DNA of 25,732 nucleotides from Firmicutes bacterium UBA1393 (GCA_002305255.1 DBQN01000051.1:1-25732), one strand, 5' to 3'. Positions 1 through 7,966 are shown, counted from the stretch's first letter. Translations and numbers: made by a program. The notes: generated from the sequence alone by a model not told the origin.

Positions 1-62
1 CTAAGTTGCAGAATCGAGGCAAACCGGACTCAGGCCTTGCCGCCGTCGACTCGCCGACAACT

Positions 63-328
63 CACTGCCGACGGGTGAACGCGGGCAAGGGTGCCTACCG
101 GCGCGACACGACCGGGAACGAACCACAGCGAACTACCGTATACCCTATAAGGAGATGCACTGCTCACCGCAGTGCATTACCGCGCAGCCCCCGCAACCCA
201 GCAGGAGATGCTGTGTCTCGCGAGAATTGTGGCTATCACAGACGCATATGACAACATGACGACGCTGCGTCACTGCCCACGCCTTCATCAGGACGATGCG
301 TCAGTCTGCTTGAGAGCGTGGTGCCCTA
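63..328 (+). pseudogene. Probable decayed remnant of an HD-GYP domain (cyclic-di-GMP phosphodiesterase type) gene
   Basis: No intact gene occupies the first 328 bases, but the plus strand shows degraded HD-GYP similarity. Frame 1, bases 205-264, reads EMLCLARIVAITDAYDNMTT, which resembles the family block I-P-L-x-A-R-I-V-A-I-A-D-A-Y-D-A-M-T. Frame 3, bases 63-122, reads HCRRVNAGKGAYRRDTTGNE, loosely like the preceding HHERxNGKGYPxGLxGxEI block. In an intact gene these blocks are nearly adjacent. Here they are in different frames, about 80 bases apart, with stop codons (TGA at 76, TAA at 148 in frame 1). The spacer contains a perfect 9-bp hairpin. The second block is the more convincing; the first could be chance. 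No start codon or upstream HD motif is visible because the window begins here. Confidence 0.4.
155..177. repeat. Perfect 9-bp inverted repeat (hairpin)
   Basis: ATGCACTGC (155-163) pairs perfectly with GCAGTGCAT (169-177) around a 5-base loop. No T-tract follows, so it is not a standard Rho-independent terminator. It follows an AAGGAG-like sequence and lies in the stretch separating the two HD-GYP-like blocks. It could be an operator, an mRNA hairpin upstream of the MFS gene, or part of a small insertion. Confidence 0.5.
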
Positions 329-1609
329 ATGGCCAGACGTTCAGTCTCCCGTCTCGTATACCTTGCCGGCCTCACTACAGTGTTGTGCATGTCATCTGGG
401 TTGACTCAACCTGTCTTCCCGCTGCACGCTCAGGCCCTAGGAGCGTCATACGGCACTGTTGGCGCCATGGCTGCCATGGGGTCGGTGATGCATGCAGGGG
501 TATCGCTCTACATGGGCAGGCTGGCCGACCGGGCCGGCCACGACTTCATGTTCTTCATGTCAGCCCTCACGGTCACCCTGGCTGCTGCCGCCTACGTGAT
601 ATCATCATCGTTAGGTGTAATAGGGGTTGGCAAGGCTCTCGACTCCCTGTTCATCGCGGCATACTGGCCGGCTCTTGAGAGCGCGAGCCACGCGGCGGGG
701 CCTGCCGCAGGCGCGTCCATGGGCGTGGTGTACACGGCCTACCCCGTGGCCACCTTCGCTGCCAGCCTGGTCGCCGGATGGACGGCCGCGCGCTGGGGGT
801 ACAGGGCGTCTTTTGCTGCTGCGATGTGCGTGGGCGCCGTCGGGATGATCTGGTCTGCCCGAAACGCCAGGGGAAATCCACGTGCGCGCACGCTCCGTCG
901 CCTCGATCCAGCCGGCATGGCGACTAGCGGCGCAGGTCAAGCCGGCGGCACGGCGAGTGACGCGAGTGATCCGCACCGTCAGGGGCGCCTTCTAGAAGGC
1001 CGGCGTGCCGGTTTCGCCGCCGCCATGCTCTCGTGCTTCTCCTATTGCCTGCTCGTGGCTCTCGCCATGACCTTCGTCCCGCTCCTCGCTGAATACCGGG
1101 GGCTGTCGGTGGAGCACGTCGGAGTGCTGGTAGGCATGTACTGGCTGGGCAGGGCCGTGTCATCGTTTCCCGCAGGCGTACTCTCTGAACGCCTTGGCAG
1201 GCCGGCGGTGATTTTGCCTGCGCTGGTCATCGGGGCCCTCGGCGCCGCGCTCGCAGGCACTACCGCAGAGTTCGTGCCCCTCGCGGCCGCGGTGGCAATG
1301 ACCGGCGTCTGCTCAGGGGCAGTCGCTCCCGTGGCCATGGCCCTTGGCGCGGATTGTGCCCGGCCCTGGGCCCACGGCTGGGCCCTCGGGTTGTGTGAGA
1401 CAATGTGCGGTGTAGGTTTCGTGGCAGCCGGGGCATCAGGCGGACTGCTCGCTACGGCAGGCGGGCCGGCGCTGCCATTCAAGGCGGCGAGCCTGGCGCT
1501 GGCATGTTGCGTACTGATCTTGACGACCCTCTTCAGAGCTGACGGGCGCCACCGTCACCCGGGTCGCAGCACTGATGGTGGTCATCGCGCCAGCGCCCAC
1601 GGTGTCTGA
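329..1609 (+). CDS. MFS family transporter
   Basis: This is a 426-residue hydrophobic protein with the organisation of a 12-helix major facilitator superfamily permease. Helices lie in two halves separated by a hydrophilic Gly/Ala/Asp-rich loop at about residues 180-225. MGRLADRAGH (about residue 62) is the loop 2-3 signature (G-x-L-x-D-R-x-G), and the second-half counterpart is LSERLGRP (about residue 286). The first helix starts almost at the N-terminus, so there is no signal peptide. The ATG at 329 is preceded only by a weak GAGAG at 312-316. The C-terminal tail is short, basic and His/Arg-rich. The substrate cannot be told from sequence; a drug or small-metabolite exporter is a generic guess. 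It stands alone, with a separate promoter for the next operon downstream. Confidence 0.85.
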   Translation: MARRSVSRLVYLAGLTTVLCMSSGLTQPVFPLHAQALGASYGTVGAMAAMGSVMHAGVSLYMGRLADRAGHDFMFFMSALTVTLAAAAYVISSSLGVIGVGKALDSLFIAAYWPALESASHAAGPAAGASMGVVYTAYPVATFAASLVAGWTAARWGYRASFAAAMCVGAVGMIWSARNARGNPRARTLRRLDPAGMATSGAGQAGGTASDASDPHRQGRLLEGRRAGFAAAMLSCFSYCLLVALAMTFVPLLAEYRGLSVEHVGVLVGMYWLGRAVSSFPAGVLSERLGRPAVILPALVIGALGAALAGTTAEFVPLAAAVAMTGVCSGAVAPVAMALGADCARPWAHGWALGLCETMCGVGFVAAGASGGLLATAGGPALPFKAASLALACCVLILTTLFRADGRHRHPGRSTDGGHRASAHGV

Positions 1610-1680
1610 GCGAGGGATACCAGGCCGCATCCACCGTGGCCGCATTCGCCCTGGCCATATGGACCCTAGCCACATGGACG

Positions 1681-1709
1681 TTGACGCCCTGTGACGGCTA
1701 GACTATCCT
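1681..1709 (+). promoter_or_regulatory. Sigma-A-type promoter for the ABC exporter operon
   Basis: TTGACG (1681-1686) is separated by 17 bases from TATCCT (1704-1709). The site lies 52 bases ahead of the ATP-binding protein start, in the gap after the MFS gene. Spacing is ideal and the -35 has five of six consensus bases. Confidence 0.55.
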
Positions 1710-1760
1710 CGTTGACGTAATGCCCATGACACTCGGTCGACCAGCAGGGGAGGATGTTTG

Positions 1761-2540
1761 ATGATCAAGGCGCACGCACTGACCAAACATTTCGGCGACG
1801 TGGTTGCAGTCGATGGCGTCGATCTGGAGGTCAAAGCAGGGGAGATATTCGGTTTTCTTGGGCCTAACGGTGCGGGCAAGACTACAACCATCAACATGCT
1901 GATAGGCATCACCGCACCTACGTCTGGAAAAGTAACGCTTGGTGGAATCGACGTCTTTGCTGAGCCGGAGAAGGCAAAGGCGTTGGTGGGCTACGTCCCG
2001 GATCAGCCCAACATGTATGAAAAGCTCACCGCGTGGGAGTTCCTGATGTTTGTGGCGAACATCTACGGCATGGAGCGTTCGCGTGCTGAGCGCCGCGCTG
2101 CTCAGTTGCTTGAGATGTTCGAGTTGAGCGACAGAGCCAGGGAGCAAACCGGCGGGTTCTCGCACGGTATGCGACAGAAGACAGTCATCGCAGCTGCGCT
2201 GCTGCACGAGCCGAAGATCCTCTTCATGGACGAGCCTACCGTAGGGCTGGACCCTCGCAGCGCGCGCCAGGTCAAGGACATCCTCCGTGAGCTCGCCAGA
2301 GAAGGCGTCACGGTATTCATAACCACTCATGTGCTGGAGATCGCAGAGCGTATGTGCGACCGCATCGGGATCATTCAGAAGGGCAAGCTGCTCACCGTCG
2401 GCACTATGGAGGATCTCCGACGCGTAGCTGCTGCCAAGGGAGCATCCGCAGGGGAGAACGGTTCGACTCTGGAGGATCTGTTCCTGGAACTCACCGGCGG
2501 CGCCGATTATGCTGAAGTCTCCCGGTATCTGGAGGGCTGA
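1761..2540 (+). CDS. ABC transporter ATP-binding protein
   Basis: This cytoplasmic ATPase powers the membrane subunit encoded directly downstream. It has 259 residues, typical of a single ABC domain. Walker A is GPNGAGKT at residues 34-41. The signature region reads FSHGMRQ, a variant of LSGGQ. Walker B is ILFMDEP, followed by a D-loop and the H-switch ITTH. It belongs to the broad CcmA/DrrA-like group that serves ABC-2 exporters. The ATG at 1761 is chosen because AGGGGAGGA (1746-1754) lies 6 bases upstream; a TTG three bases earlier is less well placed. The stop TGA overlaps the next ATG (TGATG at 2538-2542), indicating translational coupling. The cargo is unknown. Confidence 0.92.
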   Translation: MIKAHALTKHFGDVVAVDGVDLEVKAGEIFGFLGPNGAGKTTTINMLIGITAPTSGKVTLGGIDVFAEPEKAKALVGYVPDQPNMYEKLTAWEFLMFVANIYGMERSRAERRAAQLLEMFELSDRAREQTGGFSHGMRQKTVIAAALLHEPKILFMDEPTVGLDPRSARQVKDILRELAREGVTVFITTHVLEIAERMCDRIGIIQKGKLLTVGTMEDLRRVAAAKGASAGENGSTLEDLFLELTGGADYAEVSRYLEG

Positions 2541-4273
2541 TGGCGTTGCGAAGCACACTTCTGATCCTCAAGGCTGAGATACGGCAGATGATCAACGGTT
2601 CGGTCGGGAAAGGACCGCGCCGAAGCAAGTTTCGGAAGCTTCTCAAGGGCTGGTCGGGCTATCTGGTGCTGCTGGCTGTGGCTGTGGGCATCGGGCGGGC
2701 AGCATATGGCTTCACCGCCGGCATGAATGCGACGCTGGCCGACTACTCGGATATCGCCAGGCTGATATGGGTCAACTTGCTGTCTAGCATATCGTTGGGC
2801 GTGTTCGTGATGCTGTTCATGACCGGGATATCCGTGGTGTTCCAGTCGATGTTCGAGGCGGGCGACATCAGGTTCTTGCTTAGCACCCCGCTGCCCGCAG
2901 GTTCCATAGTCGGCGCCAAGCTCGCTATGGCTGCCTTCACCAACCTTGTAGCCATTGCTCCTTTTCTCTATCCCATATGGGCAGGCTGGGGAGCTGCGTC
3001 GGGTGCGCCTGTCTCTTTCTACCTGCTCGTCTTGGTCGCAATGATCCTTGCTGTAGTGTTGTTTAACGCACTCGTAGCCATGCTGGTCATGGTGATCATG
3101 AGGTACGTGAGTTCCGCTAGAATGCGCCAGGTGATCCTCGTCGGATCGCTGGTCATTGGTTTTCTGGTGTTCGCGGTATTCCAGCTGTTCAGCGCCACCA
3201 TGGCCCGCAACAACGGAGCCCTCAACTACACGGATGTGGCTCAGATTGCCCAGGGGCTGAAGATGGGCTTGCAGTCATGGTCTCCGCACATCTGGATGCT
3301 GAAGTCCTCGCTTCTCACAATGCCAGGCTATGGCTACTCTGTGTGGACTTCTCTTGTGCCACTGGTCGCATCGGCAGCTCTCGTCACCGCGGCTGCCGTG
3401 GCTCTGGCCAAGCGCGCGTTCGTCGTTGGCTGGGGCAATGCGAAGGAGACTACCAGCGGCAGAGGGAAGCGTGCCGCGGCGGCGCACGGCTCGACGCGTA
3501 CCCTCATCAATCGACACCAGGGTGCCGGATGGGCGATATTCGCTCGCGACTTGACGATGGTGCTGCGCCAGCCAGTGCTCTGGTACGGCGTGCTAGTTGC
3601 GATTGTCGGAGCGGCGTTCTTCCTGTACAACATCTCTGGGCCTGGAGGATCGTCGGAAGAGCGTGCGGGTGTCATGAAGGCAATGATCATGATGATCTTC
3701 ACCATGATGTCGGCCGTCACTACGGGGCAGTTCTCTGGTGTGGCCGTCAGCCTCGACGGCGAAGCACTATGGCTCATGAAGGCCGCGCCCATCAGCTCGA
3801 CCACATACTACCGCGCCAAGCTGGCCTTTGCGACCGCGCCGGGAGCTCTGGTGCTCACCGTGCTACTCGTCGGGACAAGGTTCTTGGCGGCGATTCCGCA
3901 GTATCCGTTGTATCTGTCGCTTCCAGCCGGGCTCGCGATGCTATCGGCCCTCGCGGCCCTGATGGTGATGGCAGACGCGATCAAGCCCAACTTCAGTATC
4001 AGGCTGTCAGGTGCCGGGCGGGGCAACAAGCAGGATCCCGCCAAGGCGCTGCTGTCCACCTTCGGCAGCATGGCCGGCAGTGTCGTCATGGGTGGTCTGT
4101 TCCTGTTCGCGGCCTACTACAATGAACTGCGCTGGTTTGCACACTGGAGTGAGGGTGCGGCGCTCGCATTGAGCCTTGCTGTCACTGCCGTGCTCGCGTC
4201 AGTCATACATCTCATTGCCGGCCGCATTGCCGTGCGCCGCGTTCGCGGGCTGTTCAGCGGCGACAAGGACTAG
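2540..4273 (+). CDS. ABC-2 type exporter membrane subunit, large form
   Basis: This 577-residue integral membrane protein starts inside the stop codon of the ATPase gene. About twelve hydrophobic segments can be picked out, roughly at residues 40-60, 86-106, 128-150, 158-186, 198-218, 268-290, 345-365, 380-405, 430-450, 455-480, 510-530 and 540-560. They form two six-helix halves split by a basic loop around residues 295-335 (AKETTSGRGKRAAAAHGST). The length suggests a duplicated ABC-2 core, so one chain may supply all the helices of the exporter. The N-terminus is cytoplasmic and basic. An SD (CTGGAGGG) lies inside the end of the preceding gene. Paired with the ATPase it should form an efflux system of unknown substrate. 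Confidence 0.82.
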   Translation: MALRSTLLILKAEIRQMINGSVGKGPRRSKFRKLLKGWSGYLVLLAVAVGIGRAAYGFTAGMNATLADYSDIARLIWVNLLSSISLGVFVMLFMTGISVVFQSMFEAGDIRFLLSTPLPAGSIVGAKLAMAAFTNLVAIAPFLYPIWAGWGAASGAPVSFYLLVLVAMILAVVLFNALVAMLVMVIMRYVSSARMRQVILVGSLVIGFLVFAVFQLFSATMARNNGALNYTDVAQIAQGLKMGLQSWSPHIWMLKSSLLTMPGYGYSVWTSLVPLVASAALVTAAAVALAKRAFVVGWGNAKETTSGRGKRAAAAHGSTRTLINRHQGAGWAIFARDLTMVLRQPVLWYGVLVAIVGAAFFLYNISGPGGSSEERAGVMKAMIMMIFTMMSAVTTGQFSGVAVSLDGEALWLMKAAPISSTTYYRAKLAFATAPGALVLTVLLVGTRFLAAIPQYPLYLSLPAGLAMLSALAALMVMADAIKPNFSIRLSGAGRGNKQDPAKALLSTFGSMAGSVVMGGLFLFAAYYNELRWFAHWSEGAALALSLAVTAVLASVIHLIAGRIAVRRVRGLFSGDKD

Positions 4274-4287
4274 GCGCCCGCAGGCGC
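4274..4287. terminator. Short GC hairpin between convergent genes
   Basis: GCGCC (4274-4278) and GGCGC (4283-4287) form a 5-bp stem with a CGCA loop directly after the permease stop. A second GC-rich imperfect hairpin follows before the mnmA stop. There is no T-run, so this is at best a weak bidirectional terminator in the 57-base convergent gap. Confidence 0.3.
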
Positions 4288-4330
4288 AACGCGTGATTGC
4301 CGCAGCGGCCGCAACCGCCAGGCTACGAGG

Positions 4331-5521
4331 CTATTCTGTCATGCTAGACTGGATTATCCCGCCTCCGAGCACCGTGTCGCCATCGTAGAACACTGCTGAC
4401 TGCCCGGGGCTTACTGCGAGCTGCTCCTCATCGAACAGCACACTTGCAGTGAGACCGGCACCCGTAGGAGCGACTGCAGTGAGAGCGGTGGCGGCACCAG
4501 CCGCCGTCGCCGCGCCCACGTTCGACACTGTTGCAGCGGCCGCCGGTGAAGTATAGCGAATCTTCACATCCGCCCTCATGATTTCGGGCGGCTGCTCGAA
4601 GGCGATCCAGTTCAGGTCAGAGGCCGTCAGCCGTCTCGAGTAGGCGCTGGAGCGCGGCCCTACGACGATGGCGTTTTCGGTGGGGCGTATCTGGATGACA
4701 TACATCGCCTCATTGGAACCCTGGGCGCCACCACGATCGGCGAGCCTGCCCAAAGCGCGGCGCTGGCCAACGGTGTACATAGCGATTCCACGGTGCTCTC
4801 CGATGACGCGCCCCGAAAGGTCCAGAATCGGTCCGGGCTCACCCAGCGCCGGCCTCTCTGACAGCAGGAACTCGCGATACCTGCCCTTTGGCGTGAAGCA
4901 CACCTCCTGACTGTCGCGGCGCTCTGCGCTTTCCAGGCCCAGCCGGCGGGCGGTCTCGCGCACCGCCTGCTTGGTGAGGTTCCCCAGCGGGAAGAGCGTC
5001 GACTCCAGTTGCGACTGCGACAGCCTGTAGAGCATGTAGGTCTGATCCTTGACATGATCCATCGGGCGCATCAGCAGGAACCTGCCGGTGCACGGATCGC
5101 GTTCGATGCGCGCATAGTGCCCCGTAGCCACCTTGTGGATTCCCAAGGCAGCGAGGCGTCTGTGCAACTCTCCGAACTTGATGGTGGGATTGCACACGAC
5201 GCAGGGGTTTGGAGTCAGCCCACGGCTGTAGGCATCGATGAAGTCGTCGACCACGCGCTCCCTGAACTCGCGTTCAGCGTTGAGCACGATGTGGTCGATG
5301 CCAAGACGGCGGCATGTCCGCCTTGCCGACTCCACCGAATCCGCGGAGCAGCACAGGTTATCGTCGCAGCCGTCCATCCGGGCATGCCACAGCTTGAGGG
5401 TGACTCCTATCACCCTAAGGCCCTGTTCCACCAGGAGGGCTGCGGCAACCGACGAATCAACTCCGCCGCTCATAGCTACGGCTGCATCGAACTGAGGCTG
5501 ATCATCCACTATCGAGTTCAC
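4331..5521 (-). CDS. mnmA: tRNA-specific 2-thiouridylase MnmA
   Basis: MnmA transfers persulfide sulfur to U34 of Lys, Glu and Gln tRNAs, using ATP to adenylate the base. The PP-loop SGGVDSS is at residues 18-24. NPCVVCNPTIKFG contains the presumed catalytic Cys110, and the partner Cys208 lies in EVCFTPKGRY. They correspond to Cys102 and Cys199 of E. coli. The C-terminal beta-barrel keeps SPGQSAVFYDGDTVLGGG. The protein is 396 residues, longer than the usual ~360, partly because of an Ala/Thr-rich insertion at about residues 335-356 in the C-terminal domain. The start is GTG at 5521, with SD AAGAGAGGA (5538-5530) 8 bases upstream. It is monocistronic, convergent with the ABC exporter. No clear promoter was found. 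Confidence 0.95.
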   Translation of the reverse strand: MNSIVDDQPQFDAAVAMSGGVDSSVAAALLVEQGLRVIGVTLKLWHARMDGCDDNLCCSADSVESARRTCRRLGIDHIVLNAEREFRERVVDDFIDAYSRGLTPNPCVVCNPTIKFGELHRRLAALGIHKVATGHYARIERDPCTGRFLLMRPMDHVKDQTYMLYRLSQSQLESTLFPLGNLTKQAVRETARRLGLESAERRDSQEVCFTPKGRYREFLLSERPALGEPGPILDLSGRVIGEHRGIAMYTVGQRRALGRLADRGGAQGSNEAMYVIQIRPTENAIVVGPRSSAYSRRLTASDLNWIAFEQPPEIMRADVKIRYTSPAAAATVSNVGAATAAGAATALTAVAPTGAGLTASVLFDEEQLAVSPGQSAVFYDGDTVLGGGIIQSSMTE

Positions 5522-5943
5522 CCAACCATTCCTCTCTTGTGATCAAGCATCACGCCTGCAGGATCTGCGGATCCGCTGGTCTGCGCATCACGCTCCGCCA
5601 CCGCCCGCCGCATCGGAGTCTGTCGTGATCGGTGGCTCACGGCACCGGCGCCACCCGACCTGTACCAGCCGGTTGGCGGTCGGCGGCTGGCAGGCGGCGG
5701 TCGGCTGTCGGCGGCTTGCGTCGGCTTGCGCCAGTTCCAGATTACCATAGCGACTGCGCCCAGGGTATCGCCTGCATAGTCTTGCCCGTTCGCCCCGCTT
5801 CACCAAGCCGGAACCGCGAACGGCCAACCGCCAACCGCGAACCGCGGGTTGCCTTGGCACTGGGGCTTTGATACCATGTGACTGGAAGGCCTACAACGCG
5901 AGGAGGCTGAGGACCTTAATGTCCGATAAGGAGTGGATCAGCG
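5522..5943. repeat. Intergenic region with GGTTGGCGGT / AACCGCC short imperfect repeats
   Basis: The 420 bases between mnmA and the TIGR00300 gene hold no convincing gene. Bases 5669-5730 are a run of imperfect GGCGGT, CGGCGGCT and TCGGCTTGCG units. Bases 5808-5850 are a run of AACCGC/CCAACCGC units, the complement of the same motif. CGGTTGGCGGT (5670-5680) and ACCGCCAACCG (5827-5837) form an 11-bp inverted repeat about 150 bases apart. The pattern looks like a dispersed intergenic repeat family with inverted flanks. An open frame on the minus strand (5588-5860) is just this repeat translated and is rejected. The last 100 bases carry a promoter and ribosome binding sites for the next gene. 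Confidence 0.5.
5849..5877 (+). promoter_or_regulatory. Predicted promoter upstream of the TIGR00300-family gene
   Basis: TTGCCT (5849-5854), a 17-base spacer and TACCAT (5872-5877) give a plausible sigma-A promoter 67 bases ahead of the start codon. It abuts the AACCGC repeat block. Confidence 0.4.
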
Positions 5944-7173
5944 GTGTACAGTGCCGAAATCGAACTCACAGGACATCTCATCGACACCCAGTTGCTCTCG
6001 CGCGTTATTGACGTGATCACCAATCTCGGCGGGGAGTTCGAAGTCAGAGACACGGAGATCGGCAAGAACAGGGATGACGTATCGTGGGCCAGTCTGGTAG
6101 TGCGCGCCGACAGCTGCGAGGAACTTGATCGGATCGTCAGGGAGGCCGTGGCGCTCGGGGCAGTGTGCGTGGGTTCTGAAGAGGTCAGGTTGGCCAAGGT
6201 CAAGAAGGACGGCGTGTGCCCGGAAGACTTCTACTGTAGCACGAACATTGACACATTTGTGAACGTTGGCGGATCCTGGGTCAAGGTCGACCCCATGGAG
6301 ATGGACTGCGCGATTGTTGTGGATCTGGCATCGAAGAGTGCCCGGTGTACTCCGATAGCCGACGTAAAGGTGGGAGACGCCGTCGTCATCGGTTGCACCG
6401 GGCTGAGAGTCGCCCAAGCAGCCGAGAAGGAAGAGGAAGCCGAGGCTTTCTCGTTCATGGGTAGCGACGTGTCGAGCGAACGGCAGAAGAGCCTGCTCGT
6501 GCAGAGAGTCGCTGACGAGATGCGCAAGATCAAGGCCGAAGGCGGAAAGATCCTGGTGGTGGCAGGGCCCGCGGTCATACATACCGGCGCCGGGCAGTAC
6601 CTGTCGCAACTGATAGATGCGGGCTATGTCAACGTATTCTTTGCCGGTAACGCCGTGGCAGTGCACGACGTTGAGTCCGTGCTCTTTGGCACATCACTCG
6701 GGGTATATCTGCGCGACGGTTCCGCGGCTCCATCGGGGCACAGGCATCACCTGCTGGCCATCAACAGAATCCGCGAGCTTGGCGGGCTGAAACCCGCTGT
6801 GGAGGCGGGCGTCCTGAAAGAGGGCGTCATGTACTCACTGGTGAAGAACAATGTGCCCTTCGTGCTGGCGGGATCTATCCGCGACGACGGTCCGTTGCCC
6901 GAGGTCATCACCGACACGGTTGCGGCGCAGAACGCCATGAGGCAGAGCATCCTTGGGGTGGAGATGGCGCTTATGATCTGCACGATGCTGCATTCCATCG
7001 CCACCGGCAACCTTCTTCCCGCCAGGGTGAAGACCATATGCGTCGACATAAACCCGGCCACGGTTACCAAGCTTGTAGACAGAGGCAGTCACCAGGCAGT
7101 AGGTATAGTGAGCGACGCGGAGTGGTTCCTGAAAGACCTGGCGATGATGCTCACGGGCGAAGAAGAGTCGTGA
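5944..7173 (+). CDS. TIGR00300 family protein (LOR/SDH conserved region), probable ornithine cyclodeaminase-like enzyme
   Basis: The 409-residue protein begins with the LOR/SDH conserved region (YSAEIELTGHLIDTQLLSRVID, residues 2-23). A Rossmann-like C-terminal domain follows, with the family motif AGSIRDDGPLPEV. Related domains form the C-terminal half of cyanobacterial ArgZ/AgrE, and archaeal homologues have been reported to convert ornithine to proline with release of ammonia. That activity is likely here but inferred. No N-terminal arginine dihydrolase domain is present. The GTG at 5944 fits the family's N-terminus and has AAGGAG (5928-5933) 10 bases upstream. A competing out-of-frame ATG at 5919 has its own SD. 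A strong terminator follows at 7213. Proline dehydrogenase or arginine genes are not in the window. Confidence 0.82.
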   Translation: MYSAEIELTGHLIDTQLLSRVIDVITNLGGEFEVRDTEIGKNRDDVSWASLVVRADSCEELDRIVREAVALGAVCVGSEEVRLAKVKKDGVCPEDFYCSTNIDTFVNVGGSWVKVDPMEMDCAIVVDLASKSARCTPIADVKVGDAVVIGCTGLRVAQAAEKEEEAEAFSFMGSDVSSERQKSLLVQRVADEMRKIKAEGGKILVVAGPAVIHTGAGQYLSQLIDAGYVNVFFAGNAVAVHDVESVLFGTSLGVYLRDGSAAPSGHRHHLLAINRIRELGGLKPAVEAGVLKEGVMYSLVKNNVPFVLAGSIRDDGPLPEVITDTVAAQNAMRQSILGVEMALMICTMLHSIATGNLLPARVKTICVDINPATVTKLVDRGSHQAVGIVSDAEWFLKDLAMMLTGEEES

Positions 7174-7212
7174 CGCAAGGTAATATCGACACCGCGCATC
7201 TGGTACTTGATG

Positions 7213-7234
7213 CCCGGGGGAGACCCCGGGTTTT
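7213..7234 (+). terminator. Rho-independent terminator with GNRA tetraloop
   Basis: CCCGGGG (7213-7219) pairs perfectly with CCCCGGG (7224-7230) around a GAGA tetraloop, followed directly by TTTT (7231-7234). It sits 39 bases after the TIGR00300 gene stop and separates it from pncA. Confidence 0.85.
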
Positions 7235-7261
7235 CCCTGTGCACAATGGCGCACGTATATT
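7233..7261 (+). promoter_or_regulatory. Candidate promoter for pncA
   Basis: TTCCCT (7233-7238), 17 bases, then TATATT (7256-7261). The -10 is good and the -35 weak. It begins in the T-run of the terminator, and since pncA must have its own promoter after that terminator this is the best candidate I see. Confidence 0.3.
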
Positions 7262-7323
7262 GCCTAGTAGCGACAGGATAAGCGTGCGCGGCGTCGAAGA
7301 ACACACGTTGTGGAGGTGGGCCG

Positions 7324-7941
7324 ATGAATGGCCTGATTCTGGTCGACATCCAGAACGATTTTCTGCCGGGCGGGGCCCTCGCGGTTCCCCGAGGCGACGA
7401 GGTCGTGGGTGTCGCGAAGTCACTGATACCACTGTTCGATGTTGTTGCGGCTACGGCCGATTATCATCCTAGGGGCCATATCAGTTTTGCCTCTTCGCAC
7501 GCCGGCCGGCGCGTCGGAGAGGTCGTGACAGTAGCCGGCGCTCAGCAGATGCTCTGGCCCGACCACTGTGTGCAAGGCACGCCGGGCGCAGAGCTATCAT
7601 CAGAGTTGAGTGCAGGGGGAGTGCATCGTATCATACACAAAGGAACCGACCCTGCCATCGATAGTTATAGCGGATTCTTCGACAACGGGCATCTTCAGGC
7701 GACGGAGCTCAACCGGTATCTGCTCAGCCGTACTGTGGATGCCATATACATTATGGGCCTTGCCACCGACTACTGCGTCAAGTACACAGCCCTCGATGGC
7801 GTGGCGTTGGGCTACCGTACGTATCTGGTGACCGATGGGTGCCGCGGAGTGGGCGTCAGGCCCGGCGACATTGAGGCGGCCATCAGAGAGATGGTTGCTG
7901 CAGGCGTGACTCTGGTCTCGTCAACTGACTTGAGGGGGTAA
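7324..7941 (+). CDS. pncA: Nicotinamidase (pyrazinamidase-type, PncA family)
   Basis: PncA hydrolyses nicotinamide to nicotinate and ammonia for NAD salvage through the Preiss-Handler route. The 205-residue protein has the isochorismatase-like fold signatures. The catalytic triad is Asp8 (LVDIQNDF), Lys106 (HKGTDP) and Cys151 (GLATDYCVKYTALD). Metal ligands are Asp46, His48 and His52 in ADYHPRGHISF, and His81 in WPDHCVQGT. GGAGGTGG lies just ahead of the ATG at 7324. The gene is preceded by a terminator and lies 61 bases upstream of the transhydrogenase genes in the same direction, so NAD supply and NAD(P)(H) interconversion may be co-expressed. The motif set is complete, so activity is expected. 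Confidence 0.93.
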   Translation: MNGLILVDIQNDFLPGGALAVPRGDEVVGVAKSLIPLFDVVAATADYHPRGHISFASSHAGRRVGEVVTVAGAQQMLWPDHCVQGTPGAELSSELSAGGVHRIIHKGTDPAIDSYSGFFDNGHLQATELNRYLLSRTVDAIYIMGLATDYCVKYTALDGVALGYRTYLVTDGCRGVGVRPGDIEAAIREMVAAGVTLVSSTDLRG

Positions 7942-7946
7942 CCCAG

Positions 7947-7966
7947 GGCGGAGACAAGTCTTCGCC
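7947..7966 (+). promoter_or_regulatory. Hairpin between pncA and pntAA
   Basis: GGCGGAGAC (7947-7955) and GTCTTCGCC (7958-7966) are complementary with one G-U wobble, giving a stem of about 8 bp with a CAAG loop. No T-run follows, so read-through is likely. It may trim or attenuate transcription between pncA and the transhydrogenase genes. Confidence 0.4.

Noticed and set aside
6..251. An 81-codon plus-strand frame at the left edge
   Set aside because: Arg-rich and without an SD; the only signal in it is the weak HD-GYP-like block, better explained as part of a decayed gene.
1698..2558. Open frame of about 286 codons on the minus strand opposite the ABC ATPase gene
   Set aside because: The plus-strand frame has complete Walker A, Walker B and H-switch motifs; the antisense frame has none.
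3277..4125. Plus-strand open frame inside the ABC permease gene
   Set aside because: Arg/Gly/His-rich translation out of frame with a clear membrane protein.
5588..5860. Small minus-strand frame in the repeat region upstream of mnmA
   Set aside because: Its sequence is the translated GGTTGGCGGT/AACCGCC repeat; no SD or homology is visible.
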